Below, piece by piece: positions 30,301 through 45,300 of a DNA stretch of 64,000 nucleotides. Position 1 is the stretch's first letter. The number at the start of each line of letters is the position of its first letter. Made by a program: the position numbers and the translations under genes. Below the pieces are notes generated by a model. The model worked only from the letters and a program-made list of their open reading frames with translations. It had not been told where the DNA came from and did no database searches. The DNA comes from Astropecten irregularis (lineage: Eukaryota; Echinodermata; Asteroidea; Paxillosida; Astropectinidae). The DNA lies in the NCBI GenBank assembly GCA_963971285.1, contig OZ020253.1, forward strand, positions 3,410,001 through 3,474,000, read 5' to 3'.

Positions 30301-33300
30301 AAATGCTTTAGTTACTAGACCTGCTCCCCAGAGCTTTTTTTCACGAAATTTGAGCCCTGCTCCATATATGATTGTACACGTACACAAAATTGGCCAAAAG
30401 AAAAACTTTTCCTACCTACATACATGTACCTAACCTATTTTGAAATGCCATGTAATTGGAAGCAGAACTATTATTTGTTTGCCTTGAGTAGTAATATCCT
30501 GTATGATCAATCAGGGGCCAATTTTATAAAACTGTTAAGCACAAAAATTTGCTAAGCATGACATTTCTGTCTTAATAAAAACAGGGTTTACAACCAAATT
30601 TCCATGTGTTGTGTATCACTTGTGATTGTTCTTTGGCTGTTGTTCGCTGACCATGAATATCAAATGGAATTTTCAATGGTGGTTTGTTTTATTGGGCGAG
30701 AAATGTTTGTGCTAAGCAAATTGTTGCACTTAACAGTTTTATGAAATTGGCCCCAGTATGGAGCCTACAAGAGTGGGAGTATGGGTACGTTCAGACAGCG
30801 TGTTAAATTTGCTAAAACAACTGTTTTAACCCGATCGGTTTTAGCAATATGTGTCTGGATGCTCTAAAACAGTTTTACATCTAAAACCGATCGGTTTTAT
30901 CCTCCGCTAAAATGCTAAAACACCAAAGTTAAAACTGCTCGGGAGGAGGGTTGAGCGCTTAAAACTGATCCAGTTTACTGCTAAAACGCTGTCGGGACAG
31001 AATAACTTTCCGACATCCTGTTTCAGAGCAGCAAAGCCTGGTAGCTGGTTACGTAACACGTGTTGTGGTACGATTGTTTATATTCAACACACAGATAAAT
31101 CCGCGCGCTTTATTTTATAACTGGAACCCCGTATGAGGCCAAGGCACAGTACATGACCTCTCAAAACCAAAAATAAAACCGATCTGTTTTAACTGCAAAC
31201 AGTAAAACACTGTATGGAGTTTTTATGGACACAACAGAACTTTAACTTACGACTTGCCAACCGCAGTTGCTGAGCAGTTTATCTCAATTGGGTTTAATGT
31301 CTGAACAAAACCTATGTGTGGATGCTTCTATAGTTTTTTGTGACTTTTCGCAAATCGAAACAGGAGCAATATACTCTCAAACAGCAGTCTCACTGTATAA
31401 TGAACACATGGTTTTACGGTAGCAGACTTTTTTGCTTACGGTTAGCGTAGGCCTATTTCATGGGAGAGTTTTCTTTGTCGCTACGCTATTTATAAAGCAA
31501 GGACTTTCTGTGTTAGCTTAAAAAACTAAGGTTAGCCTTGATATTCTGCGCTAACCAATAAAGCGCTGAAAGTCTAGAGATTGTGGTAGGGATTGCGACG
31601 TTTGGTATGCAAACTGCAATACTTCATCAGGCGATGACAGTGGTCACTCTCGTGCTCCTTACATACATATTCGGGTCCGGGGATCCTGGGTGCGTGGCGA
31701 TTTACCTTAACAAATCATATTTTGTGTATTGACTTTTTTTGGCAGAGTTTGGAAGGTCTTGTTGAGCAGACTGTTCCATCCAACATCAGGATCAAGAAGC
31801 CATTAGATCTGGATGAGCCAATGTGTAAGCTTATTTTCCTTTTAGCTCCATCGAATCAATAATTGGTAGTGGGGCATAGGTGGCAAGGTGCGTTAGGCAC
31901 TTGCCTCTCACCAATGTGGCCCGGGTTCGATTCCGGCCTGGGTCATATGTGAGTAGAGTTGTGCGTTTGGTTCTCTCCTATGCTACGAGGGTTTTTCTCC
32001 TGGTTCTCCGGTTTTCCTCCCTCCACAAAAACCAAACACTTTCGCTCTTAAGCTGTGCTTCGTGACCATATATAGGTTGATGTGGCTGGCTGCCAAAGGG
32101 CGCCCATGAAAGCCTGCTACTCGGTCACGTGTAGCACCATCCTTCATAATACATATTGTAATTGCTGGGAACCTCTGGAAAGCAGTGTGTTTTACTGAGC
32201 AGGTAAACCCAGGGTAAACAAGAAATAAATAAATAAATAAATAAAATAGTGTAACTGCGGCACTATTGAAATGATGCCTTTGTTTACTTTGAGCTCTTGA
32301 ATAGCAATTTGCTATTAATGTCATATACACTTTTCATTCTCGGGCCTTTGGTATGTTGTCCGAAATGATGTTTCTATTAAACATGAAAAATACAAGTAAT
32401 AGACTTCTGCGAAGTGCTCATTAGCCAAAATAATGACCTAAAATCATAAAAAATTATTAAGTTTTTTCTATTTGATTTTTAAAAAAATTCAAATAACCAC
32501 AATGGCAATTAACTGAATTTAAAGTCATTGAAAAGTGAAGAAAGAAATATTGACTGGAGCGGGATTTGAACCGGCAACCTCCTGGATGCCGTACAGGCGC
32601 TCTACCAACTGAGCCATATCCAGCCCTACACTGTACATTGGTGGTGCTCCCAATAGTCAATTTATATTTGTGTAAAGCCGTATCCTCTTTGAGTGATCCC
32701 CCATGTACCGTTCTCAGGTTGCAGCATTGCTGCACATATCGATCCATGGAATGATCCCTGGGGCATGGCGGTATGTGCCTGGTTTCATGGCTTCTGACTG
32801 CCAATCGAACAAAGATAATTGACTACCAGTATTAGGGACACCACCAACGTATGACTGGTTGAGCGCCTGTATGGTGTTCAGGAGGTCACCGGTCACCGCT
32901 CCAGTCAATTTTTCTTTGTTCACCTTTCAGTGACTTTAAAATTCAGTCTGTTTCCCTTGTGGTTATTTGATGATTATAAATGAGAATATTTTTCTATTTA
33001 ATTTTTTTTTAAATCGCTTCTTATTGTACAAGAGTGTATTTGGGGTGTTTTTTTGTGTTTGCGCCATCCAATTTCATTTAAGTTCATGCTTTCCTAAGCT
33101 TTGTTCACACCCCATTATCAATTGAGCCTCGATAATATAATGGTTTTTTTTTTTTATTGCACTATCATGTCTGCATGTAAGTAATAAATGTAAGGTGGCA
33201 GTCAGCCATATGGCTCAATATGGCAGCTTTGCTGTTCTAGTTTTTTAAATCGACCCCTGAAATAAAATTTTGAAAGATTTGAAAGATAATTGACTATTAG

Positions 33301-36300
33301 GGACACCACCAACGTAGGGCTGGATAGCTCAGTTGGACCACTGAGCTATCCAGCCCTGCGTTGGTGGTGTCCCCAATAATCAATTGGTAGAGCGCCTGTA
33401 CAGTGTTCAGGAGGTCGCCGGTTCGAATCCCGCTCCAGTCTCTTTGTTCACCTTTCAATGACTTTAAAATTCAGTCTGTTTCTCTTGTGGTTATTTGATG
33501 ATTGTAAATGAAAAGTGTTGAAGTTTTTTTCTATTTGATTTTAAAAAAAATGTTTTGTTTCTTATTGTGTAATTTGGTGGTGTTTTTTTGTGTTTGTGCC
33601 ATCCAACCCCAGTTAAATTTTTACTGTAATCAAAACTCATATGAAGTTTAATACATCTTATTGTTATAAAACTCAACATGTCTATCATTGTTTGTGTTAA
33701 AAAAATATTGTATATATATAGAAAAAGGAGGTATTTTACACCCATAATTTAACACCCCACTTTTCGCGATGAAAAACCTTGCTTACGTCACATGCAGAAC
33801 GCCATGCAGTAGGCCTATACTTTGGTGCGAGCCTATGATAGGTGACGTCCCTCACTACATGTATTGTTGCATGGATCGGTTCCAAGGGGGACTTTTTTTG
33901 GGGGGGGGGCATACATGTACTGATTTTGTACCCTTTGGGTCAAAAGTAAGGACTTACATAAACATATAAATTTACATAGCCATTAATTCTGTATTAAGCA
34001 ATCATTTTAAAGCACTTTCACCCCTTTCCCAATTTTGATTACAGTAAACCTTTAAAGTTCATGCTAGCCTTTGTTCACACCCCATAATCAATTGAGCCTT
34101 GATAATGTACATATTTTTTTATAATTTGCCGTCATGTCTGCATGTTGCAGTGAACCATATGGCTCAATATGGCAGTTTTGCTCATCTAGTTTTTTTTAAT
34201 GGATTTGTTTGTTTTTACCAGGTGAGCCTCAGGTACTTAGTCGACTGCAAGAAATAGCTGATCAGAATGAAGTATGGCGCAGTTACATTGGCCTGGGCTA
34301 CTACAACTGCTGGGTGCCAACGACAATACAGCGGAATATTCTTGAAAATCCAGGCTGGTAAGATAGCATGCATTTTTGAGAAATATACTGTAGAGGCGCC
34401 TTTCCATAAATGTGCGTTTTTTCATCCGTTGTGATACGTTGCATGTACGTTGCGTTGCAAAAAAATTGATCATTATAAAAAAAATGTAAAGCGACCCTTT
34501 CCATATGTGCGTTTCCGTTGGAAAAGGTCACGTGCGTCTTTTTAATGGGCAACTTTAACGCACACGCAACGTACATGCAACGTACACGCAACATATAGGC
34601 AGCGGATGAAAAAAACGCACATATGGAAAGGCGCCTTAAGGCCTTTGGGACAACTCATTCAGGCTGCCCGCATAAAGTATGCAAATTTATTTGTTACACC
34701 ATAGTAATTTCATTGGTCAAAACCCGATCATGTGGTCACGATTGTGAGCCGACGTACAACAATGAAAGTGATGTACACCTCCGTTAACTAGCGTTGTTAT
34801 ACCACGACATTAGATTGAGGAATTTCATCATATTCAGTGGTCAAAACCTGATCATGTGCTTGCATAATGCATACATGAGCCGACATACAACAACGAAAGT
34901 GATGTACAACTCAAATAATTCTGAGGTTTTAACCAGTTAGTGTTAAAGTGCAATGGTAACAATCCAGAACAGAAATCTTCACAGATTTACCTACGACTTT
35001 AATACAGGGAATAAAGACGGTAATGGTAGAAATTTACTGTGAAAATGTTTCTGCCTGAAATGCTGTACTTATCCAGAAGAGAGTAAAACCAAACACACAC
35101 AAAAACATTTTTAATCTTTGGAAGATCAAAAATGAGATAGGCCTAGGTATTCCCTGACAATGTTACGTAACAATTGCCACAGTTTTTAGCTGTTTTCTAC
35201 TGTTTCCAGTTATCAATTGAGCTGAAAATTTCAAAGGTTTGTTTTTATTGCATGACAATTCCAATTATGAGCAGCCTGCAGCCTGCATGCCCTTTAAAGT
35301 ACTGGGAATGAATTTCCCAAATTGAGATTTTGCTGGTACTACGGGGCGATGCATGCACTCTGCACTATGGGTTGTAGGGAACAGTTAAAACGAAACTGTA
35401 GGGAATTTTGTAAAGCTTCGGCTGTGGCAGTTTGAGGCATTTTCAGTCCAGGATTTGGACAGCCTTCCAGAAGATTTTTTCGGATTCCTAAAAAAACAAG
35501 ATGGCGTGTGGTATAAATAACAGTTGAAAGGAAAGGGTTATTCATCGCGATAGCTACAGATTAGGAAAAAATGTCACGCAATGGAAACATCGCTCGCTAC
35601 CAGCAACATGATATTGCATTACATCAATCACCTTTTTTCCTTAAAGGTATTCTATAATGCTTTGGTTTTTGTCAAAGAGATGTAGATTCATTGGCAAAAA
35701 TGTCACGAAAGATAGAGTAACAGTCATCAGTGAAATTCCCAGTCCCATATGCTGGCCACTTTTTGAGAAAACAGTGGAACGCCCACAGTATTTTTAAAAT
35801 AAAATAGTTTTACTCTTTTCTGGATATCTACAGCATTTCAGGCAGAAAACTTTTAACGGTATGTTTCTATCACCACCATCTTTATACCCTGTTCTTGGTA
35901 AATCTGTGAAGATTTTTGTTTCTGTATGCTACCAAAGTATGATAGAGCCTGCGTGCTTCAACGCGCTCTTTTGACTTGGCAAAATGAATCATCTCCAAAA
36001 GTGTTTTAATTCATTCATTCATTCTTTTAAACTTTCTCACCATATTAATTCTATCTTTAAAAGGACCACCCAATACACGCCGTACCAGCCCGAAATTGCC
36101 CAGGGTCGACTGCAGAATCTGCTAAACTATCAAACGATGGTGGCCGACCTGACAGGATTAGACATTGCCAATTCCTCACTGTTGGACGAAGGCACTGCAG
36201 CTGCTGAAGCTATGACATTGTGCGGAAGGTAAGTACATGTCCATAATGTACAGTGAAATCTGGGTGTTTGTGGACAAGTGGTTGCTAAAACTATAAAGGA

Positions 36301-39300
36301 AAGGAAAGCAACTTTTTTATAGCTTGTACTGCTCCAAAATGATATTTTTGACTTTCAGTAAATGTTCCCGAGTCCATAAAACCCAAGATTGAAGAAATGT
36401 CTCCAATATTTCAGTGAAAAAGTACAATTTTCTTACCTGCTTGTTGCAAACAGCCCGTCTGCCATTTTGTCTGGTCTGGCTAGTCTAGTTTAGTCTGGTA
36501 CCCCCAACCCAACAGAATAAGAGTGGAAACCAGACTATTCTCATCTGTGGTCGTCCGTGCGTGTGGCTGTGAAAAGCTAAAAGTTGCATCTTTGTTACCA
36601 TTTTTACCCCATAATTTGCCTCAAATTTCAAAGCCCTGCCTTCTTTCCAAAAATGTAACCTTGCTAATATTAAAGAGGACACCACAAAGGTATATTTTGG
36701 TAGGCCTAGGCCTAAGTCTCTTTATAAAAAGATGCTTTCCTTTCCTTTATAGTTTAAGGTCATACTTGTCCACGAACATGTGGACATGCTTTTTTTACAT
36801 TATACCACATTGTTAATCATTAAATTGCAGAATCTTGCTGGTCAAAAGTCTCATTAAATAACCACAAGGGAAGCTGACTGGTTAATTTAAGTCATTGAAA
36901 GGTGAACACAGAATAATTGACTGGAGCGGGATTCGAACAAGCAACCTCTGTAATACCGTACCGGCACTCTTACCCACAGAGCTACCCAGCCCTTTCTTGG
37001 TGGTGTCCCTAATCATCTTTGTTTGTTTGGCAGTCAGAAGCCATGCACACGTACATACCGCTATATCCCAAGGATCATGTAAGCTACGCGCAGCATTAGC
37101 AATGCTGTAACCTGAGAAACAGTACATGGGGGATCACTCAAAGAGGATGCGACTTTTTAATCACAATCATCAAATTACCACAAGGGAAACTGACTTGTTG
37201 ATTTTAATATATTGAAAAGTGAACAAATAAAAAATTGACTGGAGTGGGATTCGAACCAGTGACCAGTCAGTTTCCCTTGTGGTTATTTGATGATTACTTT
37301 TTAATCAGTTCGTCTCACAGCATTTAACTATTTTTCTGCTTATCTCTCCTCCGCAGACAAACGAAAAGAATGAAGTTTTTCGTCGACCGTAAATGTCATC
37401 CACAGACGCTGGAAGTTGTTGAGACCAGGGCAAGGTACGTAGGCATAACTGAAAGGTTTTGACATCAAATTCTCTTTGTGTTATTCTTCCTGTTTAGAAA
37501 AGCTAACACTTTCAGCTCTTAATTTGTCCTTTTCATATCATAGAAAATATTTCAATTGAAGCTTTAGCCGTGTTCTCATTGGACTTATTTTGGTTAAACT
37601 ACCGCGACTTTCCTGTAAATTGACAAAATTAAGTCCAATTGATGGGAATGCACGGTAAACTTACATCCCTGTCAACTTACCGCGACCGTGATGTAAAACT
37701 AACAGGAGGAAAGTAGTCGCAGAAAACTTCCGCGCAGCCACTTTTACTTAACAGGGACGTAAACAAGTCCAATGGGAACACTTCCCGTAGATAAACGTAC
37801 CGCTACCACGCTGTAAAACAGTCCAGCTTCCTGTTTTACGTCACCAGTACACGCAGGCTGTACAGCGAGTGCGCGAAAATAGTTGCACTACGATTCCCTG
37901 TCTTCTTGCACATGTCCTCAACATCAGCGGGCAAACGTGCCTTGAAAAATTGTACATGTACATACCGGTACGTACGATTCTCGTTCACATAATTAAAATT
38001 TTTACTTTGCTTGTACCAACCCTCGTTATCAGCCATTGGTCAAACAGAGGTCATTTAGCCGGGCTATGTGTGCAGGGAGCTCGGCGTAATCAATGTGGTT
38101 ACACAGAGATTTGGGTTTTTTTTGCTTTGCTTGTTCGGACCTCATTATCAGCCACCGGTCAAATAGAGGTCATCTGTCCGGGCTATGTGTGCAGATAGCT
38201 AGGTGTAAACAATGCGGGTACACAATGATTGAATACCACTGCACAATAGTCCAAATTCCAGGTATACAGGTTGAACTTACCATGCACTAGGGTGATATTG
38301 TTAGGGTCTACAATGGGTTACAAATAGCTACACACGGTATACCAAAAAGTGCAACTTTTGGTTTTGTACCTTTTGACAAACAATGCTGTGTGTATTGAAC
38401 AGTGTTGAGTCCTTGGCATCAAGTATGGTATCAAACTGCAGTTTAAGATGTGCTCTAAACACTCATACTACTCATATCACCCCAAACCGATTAGATCTAG
38501 AGGGGTCGGGCGTCAACATCTGCGGAAGTTACTTTTTGTGCACCCTTTATTTATAATTCCCATAAAAAGTGATTCCTGAAAATTTTACTCTTTTTATAGC
38601 CCTATGAAGTATTGTTGTTTTATGCTTGGAGTTAGGAGGGCCTGACGTTTCGATCCTAGCAGGATCTTTCTCAAAGGCTTAATAACAAGAGGACATAAGC
38701 ATACAAGTTAAGATACACGTAAATGGATGAGAGGATCAGAACAAAGGGGGACAGTGACTAAGGAAACAGGGAAAGCAAGCAGTAAGGCTGAATATTCATA
38801 AGCTTATAGGATCATACAAGATTTTGATCACCATGTTTTCCTGGTCACTCTGTCCCCCTCCTGTTCTGATCCTCTCATCCATTTATGTGTATCTTTACTT
38901 GCATGTTCTTGTCCTCTTGTCATTTAGCCTTTGATAAAGATCCTGCTAGGATCAAAACATCAGACCCTCCCAACTCCAAGCATTATATATAATTTCAAGT
39001 TAATATTGTTTTTGATAAGCAGTTTGCAGCAGTTTATTACTTAGTTGTTATATTTTTCACAATTTGTATTTATTTTCTGATTTCTGTTCTTAGACCACTA
39101 GGAATTGAAGTTGTGAGTGTAGACCGCGATACTGCCGACTTCAGCAGCGGTGACGTAGCTGGGATTCTATTCCAGTATCCAGACACTGATGGTAACATCA
39201 ATGATTTCCATGACTTAGTCACATCAGCACACGCCAATGGGGTAAGAAGCTGAACATTCAGGGGCCAATTTCATAGAGCTGCTTAAGCATGAAAGTTTGC

Positions 39301-42300
39301 TTAAGCATGAAAAGTCTTCCAAGATCAATCAGGATTACCAACCAAATTTTCATGTGATGTTGCCTGCTTTTGACTTGTATTCGGCCATTGTTTGCTGAGC
39401 ATGACATTCACAAGGAGTTTTGGCTGGCATACTGATTTAATTTACCAAGGTTTTTACGTGCTAAAGCAAATTTTTTTGCTTAAGCAGCTCTATGAAATTG
39501 GCCCCAGGTTTGAAGTCGAACTTATCGCAGTTTATTTAATAATCACGGAATTACATTCACCATATACTTTGCAAATATCTTTGTCGCCTCGATAAAAAGA
39601 TATATCAAAATAAAACATAAAATGATAATATTTAGAGGAATACTGACTTAAAGGTAATGTACTTTGGTTTCTTTGTCAAAGAAATGCAGATTCATGGGCA
39701 AAATTATCAAGAAAAGTACAGTAACAGTCATCTGTGAAATTCCCAGTTCCAGTGAAATTCCCAGTCCTATACAGAGCCCACTTTTTGAGAAAACAATGAA
39801 AACGCCCACAGTATTTTTTTATCTTCTGAAGATCAAAATTGTTTTTGGTCATTGGTTTTACTCTTTTCTGGATAAATACAGCATTTCAGGCAGAAAGGTC
39901 TTTTATGGTATGTTTCTACCATCTTTATACCCTCCCTGTAAGTTATGGGTAAATCTGTGAAGATTTCTATTTTGGTATGCTACCAAAGTAAGTATGATAG
40001 TACCTTTTAAAGAGAAAATACCTACATAACTTGACTCTTATTCCCATTTGATTGGAATACCGCAGGCTTTAGCAGTATGTGCCACGGATCTTCTAGCCCT
40101 GACTCTGATCAAGTCACCAGGGGAACTTGGAGTGGATATTGCAGTGGGTAACTCCCAGCGCTTCGGCGTTCCGTTAGGATATGGAGGACCACATGCTGCT
40201 TTCTTTGCCGTCAAAGACAGGCTGAGACGCCAGATGCCCGGTAGACTTGTAGGAGTCACAAGGTAACAATCAAATGATTTGTTTTTGATATTAGACCAGC
40301 GTTATGGATACCAATACGCAAACGGATACGACACTATGCGTTATTGCAGTCAATGTGACGTATAACTGTAATACACAAGTTTGCATAGTTGTTCGCAACT
40401 GACATCTGCCGCCATTCAAAAAAATAAAAATTGTTTTTGCAGATTTTGAAGTAGATTGTTATTTTTAAGTCAGCCATTTTCCACCGCGTCACTGTTAGTG
40501 ACATGTCATCTATGGATGTAGTGTGAAATTTGTAATAAGAGAAGAGGGAAATGAACTAAAAATATTGTCGCAACCCAGGCTTGGTGTGACGCCACACTTC
40601 AAAGCATACAAATGCCTAGCGCCCTCCTGAGGTATTCGTCAGAATTATGAGGAACAAAAGCTTCATCCTGCCTTGACGGGAATGCGAACGATTACATTAT
40701 CTGTTTGCGTATTGGTATCTGTGACACTGCAAAACCTCTCTAGTACACATGTATGTAAACACCCCATGGACCTTATCTTGTACGCACAACGGACAGTGGA
40801 TTATCTTTTGGCAAACAAGTTTTACAAACACACCTTGAAATGCATGTAATCATTTAGCTGCCTGCCCGCGAAGTTTAAAGTCGCTTTTTTTCTAGAAGAA
40901 ATCCTTACTTTGAGTTGTATACATGACTCTGCTGCATAACTGCCCATGGAATGTTACTGTCGAGTCATTTGTTGCAGCGTTGTGAAGTTGAATTCTTATT
41001 CTTAGTGCTGTTCTACACTGTTCATACTTTGTATATAAACGTATACATGCATCGTCATTCAATGAGTGCCAGCTGTAGGAAGTTATACCCAGAGTGCCTT
41101 GCGCACAGCCCGTTATGGGCTATCTTTGATAAGTTTCATGCATAGATTCTGTATTGTGATTGGTTTAGAGAGCGTCACATGACATAGCAAGTAGCCCATA
41201 GCACCAATGTGTATGGATAATGGTGGTATGTGCATAGAGACATCAAAGCAGGCTGATTGTGATATGTGCTATACAGGGTGTCCCGGAAAAAATGCAACAG
41301 TGTGGCGGGACCCATTATTTATCACTTCAAGATTCACATATGTGATACAGCCATGTCTTGGCTATCACCATGTAGAATTTAAGCATATTGCGGCTGAAAT
41401 TGGCGAAAATATGACCAATTGAAAGAGTACTTCTTAAAAACAAGTTTGCAAGGATAACACGCATAGTGGTCAATACACACATAATGTGTATGAAAGAAAG
41501 ATGAAAATTGGGTTTTGAGGTTGGGTAATTCAGTCTTAGTTTTTTCACTCAATTTTAGTCCAATTTTGCTCAAATTCTACATGGTGATAGCCAAGACATG
41601 GCTGTATCACATTATCTGAATCTTGAAGTGATAAACAGTTTAATTTTGATATAATAGTTCTTGACACAAGTGTTGCGTTTTTTGGGGGACACCCTGTATA
41701 AAAGTGGTATATTATTATTATCTATTATGCTTATTTTCAGGTTTTCTTGACTACTTGTCTTTAATCCTGTTGATATTTCAGAGATTCGACAAACAAGCCA
41801 GCATATAGACTAGCATTGCAAACAAGAGAACAGCATATACGTAGAGACAAAGCAACCAGTAACATATGTACAGCACAGGTAAATCAATTTCAGATTTTAT
41901 TCGTTGTCCATAGATTTTATCATGGCAATTTCATTCAACGATTGATTGCGGTACCTACTGCGATATTGAATTTGATTTTACCCTGCTGACCCCAGCTAGC
42001 TCAGTGGTCTAGAGGTATGACATATGCACTAGTAAGCAGGAGGTTGTGGGTTCGAATCCCACCTGAGCCAGCGCATCTTCCTCAGTGAAGGGCAAGCCTA
42101 ATTTGGCAATTTCACTGATTGGTAATTGTCAGGAGTCTTGATGTTGGGGCAGGCATGTAAAAAATGATGTAAGTTGAAAGGCAACGACATTTCGGCTTCG
42201 GACTGCTAGCCTTTATCAAGCTGATGAAGACACTTGTACGGTCTCAATTTATACTTGTGCTTGGTTTTGGCTGTCCAATCCGGAGACAGCATGCTTCTGA

Positions 42301-45300
42301 TTGGTTGCTTGGGCAAGTGTCTTAGGCTTGATATAAACTAGCAGTCTGCAGCCGTTACGTCGATACCTTTCAACAAACATGAGACATCAAACACTTTGCT
42401 TCTTATGCTGTAATTTTTGATAAAACTAATTTTGATTCTGACAGTACGTTATTTTATTTTTCATTCTTTCAGGCACTGCTAGCTAATATGTCTGCCATGT
42501 ATGCCATATACCATGGTCCCAAGGAACTGAAACACATTGCTACACGTGTGCATAATGCCACACATATACTAGCAGAAGGTAGGCTTAATGCTTGGTTCCT
42601 TTAAGACCTGTGCACCACTGTTGTAATATGTCATTTTATTACCGTTATTTACCCTTAAACCATAGAGTTAAATAAAAAAAACGTATATCTGCGCATGATA
42701 TACTCAACCATGGCCAACGCCGTTGCCTAAGAAAACCAAACACGGGCAAATGCGCACGTCCAGTTTCAAATTGCGCGTACATATTCTAACCCCGGTTCGT
42801 TCGCGCAGCACTATGCATAAAATACTGGATGTTCCACACATTGCTTTGCCCGTAGCGTCAGGCACAGTGCGCACAGTTCACCAAGTAACATCCAGGTACG
42901 ATATTTTGACTCTACTGCGCCTGCAAAGTTGCACCAGGAAAGATTTCTTTGCATTTCTGGATAAATACAGCATTTCAGGCAGAAAAATGTTAACGGTAAG
43001 TTTCTATCAGCACCATCTTTATACCCTGTAAGTTATAGGTAAATCCGTGGAGATTTCTGTTTTGGTTTCCTACCAAAGTATGATATTACCTTTAATGCTT
43101 GATCAGCTTTTGAATATTTTCTTGTATATTGATTTTGATATCTATACAGGGATCAAACGAACAGATCACACGATCGAGACGGGAGAGTTCTTCTTTGATA
43201 CACTCAAGATTCGCTGCTCAGGAGACAGAAATGACGTCATCCAGAGGGCGGCAGATAAGAAGATCAATTTCAGACATTATGAAGATGACGCAGTGAGTAA
43301 ATTTGTCTCTTTTAGGTTCATCATACTTCAGTGTTGTATCCTGGGCTACAGAGCTTTAGAGGTGCCATCCAACTTGTTGAGATTCTGGGATAAATCATCA
43401 CGGCATGACGACATCCTATAATCAAGATGTCGACATCAATCAATTATTGATTGATTAAATCAATCAGTGGGAGCATGCACCGCGGCAGCGCTTTGCCGCA
43501 TCTACATTCGAGCGGTACTCCTTCGGTCTTCTGATGGCCATCCCTCAGGCAGCCATGCAACCATAGACATAAATAACCTATAGACTGACAGCAGAGGGCG
43601 TGAGCGTGTAATTTTGGAAACGGACGCCATCTCAAAAAACTATGGGCAAAGTGCGCGTCACTCAGTGCGCGAGGCGCGCGCGCCGCATGTAACAATTGAT
43701 TTTATTACAAAATCTCACAAATATTCTAAAAGAGGCCAGTTGCGCACTTAATCTCGCGCTAGTTCCCTCTCATAAAATCAAGATGAAATTTCAAACACAA
43801 AAGTTTACATTCAATCTTTCCATTATATGAGAAAAATATATTACTGTGTAATGGTATGTGAGGTAAACCTAATGCTCCAATGGGTTTAAAGTTGATACCA
43901 ATTCGTTTTCATCCAGAATTTCCCGTTTGAATAAATCCTCTCTATTCAATCGTGCGTAAAAGTAACTTTTTTGCCCATAGTTTGGCAATAGTCGGGTGCC
44001 GTCACAATTACGGTACCCCGCCATGCATTTGAATAGGGCGCTGTCGGTCTATGGGTTATTTATGTCTGTGCATGCAACCCATCCCCATCTCAGCAAAATA
44101 ACGATCCATCTGATGCAACCACTTGTCATGTGGATGTCCTACCTAGCGAGTCCTACCAGTAGGTTCTCTCTGACAACATCCTGAGATGATTAATCATGGG
44201 ATGATGACATCCTAAAATCAAGATGACGATATCCTGCGTGTTATATGTCGTCATCCCGAGATAATTGATCTCAGGATCTCAACAAGTTATATGTCACCTC
44301 TCAAGCTTCAAAGTCGGAAAATTTTCCTTTTTTAAATGCAACCTTTTCAGTTTTCCCAGACTAAAGACTCTGTTGCTATATCACATGAATCAGGGCAAGC
44401 TTTTGCATAGTGATACCAATCTCTGGAATGAACTGGTTCCTTTGTGCCATTCTTATCCAATATTATCAGTGCATTGATGCAAGACGTCTGTTATGTATCC
44501 AAGCAAAAGCTATCCCCGAATCATGTGATATAGCAACAGTGTCTTTAGTCTGGAGAATTTAGACTTGAATGTTTACGTACAGTTGAAGAATTCATTGAAC
44601 CAGGGCCCAATTTCATGGCATCCGTTACGGACTATTTCTTTTGCTTACGGGTACTGCTACACGTGAAATCCATTTCATGGAATCCTTATGCAAGACCTTT
44701 CGGTTAGTGAACAATTTCTAGGGTAAACCGTGATCATTTTCTGCATTTCAACGCCCTGTCTTATGCATTCTGCACAAATTCCTTGCTTACCGTTACCAAA
44801 AAGGAAACTCTTCTGTGAAATACGCTATTAACCATAACCCAAAAAAGTCTGCTATCGTAAGCGAAGAATTTTTGCTAATGGTTATGGATGCCATGAAATT
44901 GGACCCAGATATTGTTTGATGTTAACTCACGAAAGGCTTATTGTTGCTTATTTTCTACAGATTGGAGTCTCATTGGATGAAACTGTTGAAGAGAAGGACT
45001 TGGATGATTTGCTAGCAATCTTTGGATGTAATACAACTGCAGTAAGTTATATCATTATGTTAAGATTGCACGTGATTTGAATAGTACACTCTCCAGTCTG
45101 TTTTTATGAACCTCTTCTGCCCGGGAAGCATCAACATTTTTTTTTTCTGCCTGAAATGCTGCATTTTTCCAGAAATGAGTACAATAAAATCCAGGAAACA
45201 CTTTGGTAGAAAACCAAACAGAAATGTTCACAGATTTACATATATCTTTAATACAAGGTATGAAGATGGACCTAGTACAAACATATATTTAAAATGTGTC

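Noticed and set aside
43444..43695. 83-codon minus frame rich in Cys and His as a small zinc protein
   Set aside because: It crosses the junction between the GGGAGCATGCACC repeat and the inserted 509-bp element, so it is a chance frame.
44265..44477. C-terminal tail of a LINE reverse transcriptase ([11 protein letters not shown] peptide)
   Set aside because: The DNA is one arm of a foldback element also seen at 17925 and 44500; the peptide resemblance is weak.
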